Made by a program: the position numbers and the translations under genes
Shown here: piece after piece, positions 17,470 to 22,019 of the stretch
Position numbering within the stretch: the stretch's first letter is position 1
Layout of the letters: each line of letters begins with the position of its first letter
Assembly: GCA_031285245.1 (NCBI GenBank)
Contig: JAITWN010000220.1
Span: forward strand, 1 to 22,019
DNA: 22,019 bases
DNA from: Chromatiales bacterium
GTDB lineage: Bacteria; Pseudomonadota; Gammaproteobacteria; SZUA-140
Reading direction: 5' to 3'
Notes under the pieces: generated by a model
What the model saw: the letters and a program-made list of their open reading frames with translations, nothing else
The model's database searches: none
Told to the model about the DNA's origin: nothing

Positions 17470-18087
17470 ATGCACCACGAAAACTGCAAGCAGGCAGAAA
17501 TTCCCGCCGGTCTGCGCCGCATGGCGAAACGCCTGGGACCGGGTCATTCCCTTTTTCGCGTTTCCGCCAGCGTTTTCAAGGACAGCTACCTGATCGAATT
17601 TCTCGGCCTGCCGCAAGTCCATGCCGAAACCGACCTGCATCTTGGCCTGCTGGCACGTCTGAAGGATTTCCTCGTCGAGTTAGGGCGCGATTTCTGCTTC
17701 GTGGGCAGCCAGTACCCGCTGCAGGTCGGCGGGCGCGACTTTGCGCTGGACCTGCTGTTTTTTCATCGCGGGTTGAACAGTCTCGTCGCCATCGAGTTGA
17801 AGGTTGGACGCTTCGAACCGGAATATCTGGGCAAGCTGAACTTTTATCTTGAAGCACTGGATCGGGATGTGAAGAAACCTCATGAACGCCCAGCCATCGG
17901 TGTGTCGCTATGCGCGAACAAGGACGACGAAGTGGTCGAGTACGCCCTCAACCGCAGCACCTCGCCCGCATTGATCGCCGAATACCAGACTCAACTACCC
18001 GACAAAGCCTTGCTGCGCGCCAAGCTGCATGAGTTTTACCTGCAGAATGTGCCAACGCCGGATGACCGCCATCTCACTTGCCGTTGA
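17470..18087 (+). CDS. DUF1016/YhcG-type PD-(D/E)XK nuclease, N-terminally truncated
   Basis: From residue 35 on (VFKDSYLIEFLGLP) the 205-aa product follows the C-terminal nuclease domain of YhcG-type proteins. It keeps the ETDL (53-56) helix, Asp94 (ALDLLFF) and Glu109-x-Lys111 (IELKVG), the PD-(D/E)XK catalytic pattern. The block YLEALDRDVKKPHERPAIGVSLCANKDD and AEYQTQLPDKALLRAKLHEF are typical. Full-length relatives are about 340-370 aa with an N-terminal DUF1016_N domain, which is missing here; residues 1-34 do not resemble it. The TAG at 17413-17415 closes the frame upstream and no SD precedes the ATG. The last 14 bases overlap the 3' end of cysB. It is probably a decaying remnant, though a short active nuclease cannot be excluded, since the catalytic residues are intact. 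Confidence 0.75.
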   Translation: MHHENCKQAEIPAGLRRMAKRLGPGHSLFRVSASVFKDSYLIEFLGLPQVHAETDLHLGLLARLKDFLVELGRDFCFVGSQYPLQVGGRDFALDLLFFHRGLNSLVAIELKVGRFEPEYLGKLNFYLEALDRDVKKPHERPAIGVSLCANKDDEVVEYALNRSTSPALIAEYQTQLPDKALLRAKLHEFYLQNVPTPDDRHLTCR

Positions 18088-18991
18088 AGATATTGATCTG
18101 CTCCAGTACCCGCTCGCTGCACAGCCCGATGAAATCGTAGACGTAATGCCGCAGGAGATGCCCTTCGCGCACCGCGAGGCGGGTGACGTTCTCGGGGAAG
18201 AGATGGGAGCAGTCGAGCAGGGTCAGGCCCTGGTCGCGTTCCGGGTTGTAGGCCAGCGCGGCGACGATGCCCACGCCCATGCCCAGTTCCACATAGGACT
18301 TGATGACGTCCGCGTCCAACGCGGCGAGCACGATGTCGGGGGTCAGCCCCGCATCGTGAAAGGTCTGCTCGATCGCCGCGCGCCCGGTAAACCCTTCGTG
18401 ATACGTAATGATCGGTTCAGCGGCGATCGCTTCCAGCGTCAGCGGTTTGACCTGCGTGAGCCGATGATTCTCTGGCACCAGAACGCCGTGATGCCAACGG
18501 TGGTAAGGATAGGACACCAGCCCTTCCACGTTGGCCAGCGTTTCAGTGGCGATGCCGATGTCGGCGCGGCCTTCGATCAACAGCTGCGCGATCTCGGCGG
18601 GACTGCCCTGATGCAACTGCAAGCGCACCTTGGGATAACGCTGGCGAAACTGCGCCACGATGCTGGGCAGCACGTAGCGCGCCTGCGTATGCGTGGTGGC
18701 CACGGTGAGTTCGCCTTCATCCTGGCGGCTGTATTGGTCCGCCAGGTTGCGGATGTTCTGCGCGTCGAGCAGCAGGCGCTCCACGATCTTCAGGAGTTCG
18801 CGACCCGGCTCGGTCAGGCCCAGGAGGCGCTTGCCCTTGCGGATGAACAGCTCCACTCCGAGTTCGTCTTCGAGATCCTTGATGTGTTTCGACACGCCGG
18901 ACTGCGAGGTATAGAGCGCGCTCGCCACCTCGGTAAGATTGAAATTGCGGCGCGCGGTTTCGCGCACGATCCGCAGTTGCTGAAAATTCAT
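18074..18991 (-). CDS. cysB: LysR-type regulator of sulfur assimilation, CysB
   Basis: CysB activates cysteine-biosynthesis and sulfate-uptake genes when O- or N-acetylserine signals sulfur need. The 305-aa product begins MNFQQLRIVRETARRNFNLTE with the winged helix-turn-helix (about 18-44, SQSGVSKHIKDLE). The effector domain shows the TTHTQARYVLPSIV stretch, where the Thr residues bind the ligand in CysB, and the GMGVGIVAALAY segment. I chose ATG 18989-18991 to match the family. A GTG at 19007-19009 overlaps the cysA stop as GTGA and could equally start it, adding six residues. It is the last gene of a cysT-W-A-B set, so it may be controlled with its own targets. Its 3' end overlaps the nuclease remnant. 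Confidence 0.92.
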   Translation of the reverse strand: MNFQQLRIVRETARRNFNLTEVASALYTSQSGVSKHIKDLEDELGVELFIRKGKRLLGLTEPGRELLKIVERLLLDAQNIRNLADQYSRQDEGELTVATTHTQARYVLPSIVAQFRQRYPKVRLQLHQGSPAEIAQLLIEGRADIGIATETLANVEGLVSYPYHRWHHGVLVPENHRLTQVKPLTLEAIAAEPIITYHEGFTGRAAIEQTFHDAGLTPDIVLAALDADVIKSYVELGMGVGIVAALAYNPERDQGLTLLDCSHLFPENVTRLAVREGHLLRHYVYDFIGLCSERVLEQINIFNGK

Positions 18992-19005
18992 TGCTATTTT
19001 CTCGT

Positions 19006-20106
19006 TCACGCCGTGCCCCGCGAGCGGGGCGCGTCCTGCGGCGCCTTGTTCTTCTCGAACAAGCGCAACCGCGAAGGCACCAGGCGTACTTGTTGTCCTT
19101 GTATCAGGCCCAGCTTCTGCACCGCCGACGACGGCAGCTCCACTTCGAAGTGCTGGCCCTGCTCCACTCCTTCCAGTTCCACGCGGCCATTGCCGCCGAG
19201 GAACAGCACGCGCGTGATGCGCGCCGCGATGCCGTCGCGGGCGTCCGCATCGGTGACGATGCTCAGCTCGTGCGGCCGCGCGTAGGCTACTACGTCCACG
19301 CCTTCATCGAAATCCGCCGCTTCATCCGACAAGCGCGCCGAGCCCACCTGCACGCCGCCTTCTTCCACCCGGCCGTGAAACAGGTTCACCGAGCCGAGAA
19401 AGCCATAGACGAAGGGGCTGGCCGGGTGATTGTAGACTTGTTCCGGCGCGCCCTGCTGCTCCACCTTGCCGTGGTTCATCAGCACCACGCGGTCCGCCAC
19501 TTCCAGCGCCTCTTCCTGGTCATGCGTGACGAAGATGGAGGTGACGTGCAGTTCCTCATGCAGCTTGCGCAGCCAGCGCCGCAGTTCCTTGCGCACCTTG
19601 GCGTCGAGCGCGCCGAAGGGTTCATCGAGCAGCAGCACCTGCGGCTCCACCGCCAGGGCGCGCGCCAGGGCGATGCGCTGGCGTTGGCCGCCGGACAGCT
19701 GCGAAGGGAAGCGATCCGCCAGCCAGTCGAGCTGCACGAGACTCAGGAGTTCATGCACTTTTTCCTGGATGCGCTTTTCGGTGGGCCGCTCGCCGCGCGG
19801 TTTCATGCGCAGGCCAAAGGCCACGTTGTCGAACACGCTCATGTGTTTAAAAAGCGCATAGTGCTGAAACACGAAACCCACCTGGCGTTCGCGCACGTGG
19901 CTGTGCGTGGCATCGCGGCCTTCGAGCAGTACGGTGCCGCCGTCGGCCTGTTCCAGGCCGGCGATGATGCGCAACAGCGTGGTCTTGCCGCAGCCCGAGG
20001 GGCCGAGCAGCGCGACGAGTTCGCCTTCGGGGAAATCCAGGCTCACGTCGTCCAGCGCCACGAAGTCGCCGAAGCGTTTGTTGATGTTGCGGACCACGAT
20101 GCTCAT
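19006..20106 (-). CDS. cysA: Sulfate/thiosulfate ABC transporter ATP-binding protein
   Basis: CysA is the ATPase that powers sulfate and thiosulfate import through CysT/CysW. The 366-aa product has Walker A GPSGCGKTT (35-43), the Q-loop FQHYALFKHM (80-89), signature LSGGQ (137-141), Walker B LLLDEPFGALD (Asp161, Glu162) and the switch His in FVTHDQEEA. The C-terminal region (about 235-350) is the TOBE-like regulatory domain usual in CysA, with YARPHELSI. The ATG at 20104-20106 overlaps the cysW stop by four bases (ATGA), and its own stop overlaps the alternative cysB GTG in the same way, which indicates translational coupling. Confidence 0.95.
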   Translation of the reverse strand: MSIVVRNINKRFGDFVALDDVSLDFPEGELVALLGPSGCGKTTLLRIIAGLEQADGGTVLLEGRDATHSHVRERQVGFVFQHYALFKHMSVFDNVAFGLRMKPRGERPTEKRIQEKVHELLSLVQLDWLADRFPSQLSGGQRQRIALARALAVEPQVLLLDEPFGALDAKVRKELRRWLRKLHEELHVTSIFVTHDQEEALEVADRVVLMNHGKVEQQGAPEQVYNHPASPFVYGFLGSVNLFHGRVEEGGVQVGSARLSDEAADFDEGVDVVAYARPHELSIVTDADARDGIAARITRVLFLGGNGRVELEGVEQGQHFEVELPSSAVQKLGLIQGQQVRLVPSRLRLFEKNKAPQDAPRSRGTA

Positions 20107-21023
20107 GCGGCTTGTTCCTGTTTCGATATCAAGGTTGCTGCCGGCGCCGGCGTCGGCCGTTCCATGCCCTGCCCGGCGGGGCGATTGCGCTGGGCGCGAT
20201 GTTCCACCCAGGTCTTGATCACCAGCGTCACCAGCGCAAGGAGCGCCAGCAGCGAGGCCACCGCGAAGGCGGCGGCGAAGTTGTATTCGTTGTAGAGAAT
20301 TTCCACCTGCAGCGGCAGCGTGTTGGTGGCGCCGCGGATCTTGCCCGACACCACCGACACCGCGCCGAACTCGCCCATGGCGCGCGCGTTCGACAGGATC
20401 ACGCCGTACAAGAGCGCCCAGCGGATGTTCGGCAGCGTCACGTGCCAGAACACCTGCCAGCCGTTGGCGCCCAGCACCACGGCGGCTTCCTCCTCTTCCC
20501 TGCCCTGCGCCTGCATCAGCGGAATCAGTTCGCGCGCGACGAAGGGAAAGGTAACGAAGATCGTCGCCAGCAAAATGCCCGGCAGCGCGAAGATGATGTG
20601 CAGGTCATGCTGCGTCAGCCAAGCGCCGAACCAGCCGTTGGCGCCGAACAAGAGCACGTACATCAAGCCCACGATCACCGGCGATACCGAGAACGGCAGG
20701 TCGATGAAGGTCAGCAATAGCTGCTTGCCGCGAAATTCGAACTTGGCGATCAACCATGCCGCGGCGATGCCGAACAGCAGGTTCAAGGGCACCGACACCA
20801 GCGCCACGGTCAGCGTGAGGCGGATCGCCGAGAGCGCGTCCGGCTCGATGATCGCCGCGAAATACGGCGCCCAGCCGCGGCGCAGCGCTTCGAAGAACAC
20901 CGCGATCAAGGGCATCAGAATGAAGAGGCCAAAATAACCGAGCCCCACGCCGAGAATCGTGTACTTCACCCACTTCGATTCGCGCGTGGCCGCGCTGCGC
21001 TCGTAGCGCGACGACGTGCTCAT
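20103..21023 (-). CDS. cysW: Sulfate/thiosulfate ABC transporter permease CysW
   Basis: The 306-aa product is one of two inner-membrane permease subunits of the sulfate importer. About six hydrophobic segments can be seen, starting with YTILGVGLGYFGLFILMPL. The ATPase-coupling EAA loop reads EEAAVVLGANGWQVFWHVTLP, and NARAMGEFGAVSVVSGKIRG is a CysW/CysT-type signature. The start is ATG 21021-21023, which overlaps the cysT stop as ATGA. A longer frame to 21491 only reads cysT in the wrong frame. An Ala/Pro-rich tail follows the last membrane segment. Confidence 0.94.
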   Translation of the reverse strand: MSTSSRYERSAATRESKWVKYTILGVGLGYFGLFILMPLIAVFFEALRRGWAPYFAAIIEPDALSAIRLTLTVALVSVPLNLLFGIAAAWLIAKFEFRGKQLLLTFIDLPFSVSPVIVGLMYVLLFGANGWFGAWLTQHDLHIIFALPGILLATIFVTFPFVARELIPLMQAQGREEEEAAVVLGANGWQVFWHVTLPNIRWALLYGVILSNARAMGEFGAVSVVSGKIRGATNTLPLQVEILYNEYNFAAAFAVASLLALLALVTLVIKTWVEHRAQRNRPAGQGMERPTPAPAATLISKQEQAA

Positions 21024-21874
21024 GGCGCTCTCCCCAGCCGGCGTGTGCTCAGGCTTTGCAGAAAGTTGATCAACAGCAGCATCACGAACGAGAACACCAG
21101 CATCACCACGCCGATCGCGGTGGCGCCGGCATAGTCGTACTGTTCGAGCCGGGTGATGATGAGCAGCGGCGTGATCTCCGACACCAGAGGAATGTTGCCG
21201 GCGATGAAGATCACCGAACCGTATTCGCCCACCGCGCGCGCGAAGGCCAACGCGAAGCCGGTGAGAAGCGCGGGAGTGAGCAGCGGCAACAATACGTAGC
21301 GGAAGGTGCGCCAGCGCGAGGCGCCGAGGCTCGCAGCGGCTTCTTCGAGTTCGGTTTCGATGTCTTCGAGCACCGGCTGCACCGTGCGCACCACGAACGG
21401 CAGGCCGATGAAGATCAGCGCCACCAGCACGCCCAGCGGCGTGAACGCCACCTTGATGCCGAACACGCCCTCGATGATGCTGCCCAGCCAACCGTTATTG
21501 GCATAGAGCGCGGTCAGCGCGATGCCCGCCACCGCGGTGGGCAGCGCAAAGGGCAGGTCCACCAGCGCATCGACGATGCGGCGGCCGGGGAAGGAATAGC
21601 GCACCAGCGCCCAGGCCAGCAGCAGGCCAAACACGGTGTTGATCAGCGCCGCCAGCAGCGAAGTGCCGAACGACAATTTGTAGGAAGCCACCAGCCGCGG
21701 CTGGCTGATCGCCTCCCAGAACCCGGCCTGACCCAGCTCGAAGGCGCGCAGGAACAGGCCCGCGAGCGGAATCAGCACGATCAGCGACAGGTAAAACAAG
21801 GTATAGCCCAGCGTCAGCCGGTACCCGGGCAGGACGCGGTGCGTGCCGCGCGCCGCTCTGGAGAAAAGCGCCAT
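21020..21874 (-). CDS. cysT: Sulfate/thiosulfate ABC transporter permease CysT
   Basis: CysT (also cysU) pairs with CysW to form the membrane channel of the sulfate importer. The 284-aa product has about six hydrophobic segments, beginning LTLGYTLFYLSLIVLIPLAGL. The DLPFALPTAVAGIAL block, the EAA loop EEAAASLGASRWRTFRYVLLP, and RAVGEYGSVIFIAGN are hallmarks of the family. The ATG at 21872-21874 has AGGAA seven bases upstream. It is the first gene of the visible operon. No periplasmic binding protein gene (sbp/cysP) lies in the 145 bp that remain, so it is either further upstream or elsewhere. Confidence 0.95.
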   Translation of the reverse strand: MALFSRAARGTHRVLPGYRLTLGYTLFYLSLIVLIPLAGLFLRAFELGQAGFWEAISQPRLVASYKLSFGTSLLAALINTVFGLLLAWALVRYSFPGRRIVDALVDLPFALPTAVAGIALTALYANNGWLGSIIEGVFGIKVAFTPLGVLVALIFIGLPFVVRTVQPVLEDIETELEEAAASLGASRWRTFRYVLLPLLTPALLTGFALAFARAVGEYGSVIFIAGNIPLVSEITPLLIITRLEQYDYAGATAIGVVMLVFSFVMLLLINFLQSLSTRRLGRAP

Positions 21875-21894
21875 GGTTCAGTTCCTGTGAAAAC

Positions 21895-21917
21895 GGCCGG
21901 CAGTCTAGGAGCCGGCC
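21895..21917 (-). terminator. Hairpin with short T-run in the cysT leader
   Basis: Perfect 7-bp arms ggccggc (21895-21901) and gccggcc (21911-21917) enclose a 9-nt loop. On the minus strand the stem is followed by GTTTTC and, some 20 bp later, the cysT ATG. It could end transcription from an upstream gene or act as an attenuator for the cys operon. Confidence 0.45.
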
Positions 21918-21932
21918 CTTTGCACCAGAACC

Positions 21933-21954
21933 AATAAAAGTGGGATTGCTTATT
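21933..21954 (-). promoter_or_regulatory. Possible operator in the cysT upstream region
   Basis: An inverted repeat aataa (21933-21937) and ttatt (21950-21954) brackets 12 nt in an AT-richer patch upstream of the hairpin. The spacing resembles a LysR-type site (T-N11-A class), so CysB binding is conceivable. The arms are short and AT-only, so chance is a real possibility. Confidence 0.2.
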
Positions 21955-21979
21955 CAGAATTCTGCGTAAGCCCAGAAAC

Positions 21980-22013
21980 GTAGGCTGGGTTGGAGCGCAG
22001 CGTAAACCCAGCA
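21980..22013 (+). repeat. Palindromic dispersed repeat, copy 3
   Basis: The sequence begins gtaggctgggttggagcg and ends taaacccagcat. It contains 8-bp complementary arms gctgggtt (21984-21991) and aacccagc (22005-22012). It shares the TAGGCTGGG..GAGCGCAGCG pattern with the two copies at 8408-8440 and 8483-8510, and may continue beyond the window. Confidence 0.55.
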
Positions 22014-22019
22014 TAAATG

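Noticed and set aside
18029..20295. Two long + strand frames (418 and 434 codons) opposite cysB and cysA
   Set aside because: Both are antisense to recognised genes, rich in His, Gln, Arg and Ala with no domain pattern. They reflect codon bias.
21024..21491. 156-codon N-terminal extension of cysW
   Set aside because: It reads cysT in the wrong frame. The true cysW start is at 21023 with an ATGA overlap.

Overview
The window looks like a chromosomal segment of a Gram-negative gammaproteobacterium. The evidence is a set of genes for LPS inner core and lipid A (waaF, hldD, hldE, an LpxL-type acyltransferase, msbA), a TolC-type outer-membrane channel, prlC, a YrdA-type gamma carbonic anhydrase, thiC, aroE and a sulfate transport operon with cysB. 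GC content is fairly high. The exact lineage cannot be fixed from the sequence alone.

Layout. 1-74 holds the last codons of an unidentified + strand gene, followed by a strong hairpin. 266-2272 is a minus-strand pair, hldD then waaF. Divergent from it, 2333-4099 encodes an asparagine-synthetase-like protein whose three catalytic signatures are all degraded. It converges on an msbA gene (4134-5855), preceded on the same strand by an lpxL/htrB-type gene (5904-6857). Divergent from that pair is hldE (6962-8383). The convergent gap between hldE and tolC carries two copies of a short palindromic repeat. tolC (8522-9853) follows a protein-L-isoaspartate O-methyltransferase-like gene (9894-10541). 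Divergent from these is thiC (10695-12605), which lacks a recognisable TPP riboswitch. thiC and prlC (12685-14751) converge on a pair of strong hairpins. Next come yrdA (14888-15445), a membrane-anchored alpha/beta hydrolase (15482-16297), a 53-codon remnant of an ADP-ribosylglycohydrolase (16349-16510) and aroE (16542-17402).

After aroE the character changes. 17470-18087 is an N-terminally shortened DUF1016/YhcG-type PD-(D/E)XK nuclease. Its 3' end overlaps the 3' end of cysB, the last gene of a tightly overlapping minus-strand operon cysT-cysW-cysA-cysB (18074-21874). A hairpin followed by a short T-run lies just before cysT, and a third copy of the palindromic repeat lies at the window's right edge.

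How the genes work together. HldE (kinase and adenylyltransferase) and HldD (epimerase) make ADP-L-glycero-D-manno-heptose, WaaF adds it to the inner core, the LpxL-type enzyme acylates lipid A, and MsbA flips the core-lipid A across the inner membrane. The cys genes import sulfate under a regulator that is probably co-transcribed with them. I found no CRISPR array, tRNA, rRNA or complete insertion sequence. The most unusual items are the asparagine-synthetase-like pseudoenzyme in the LPS neighbourhood, the two gene remnants flanking aroE, and the repeat family.
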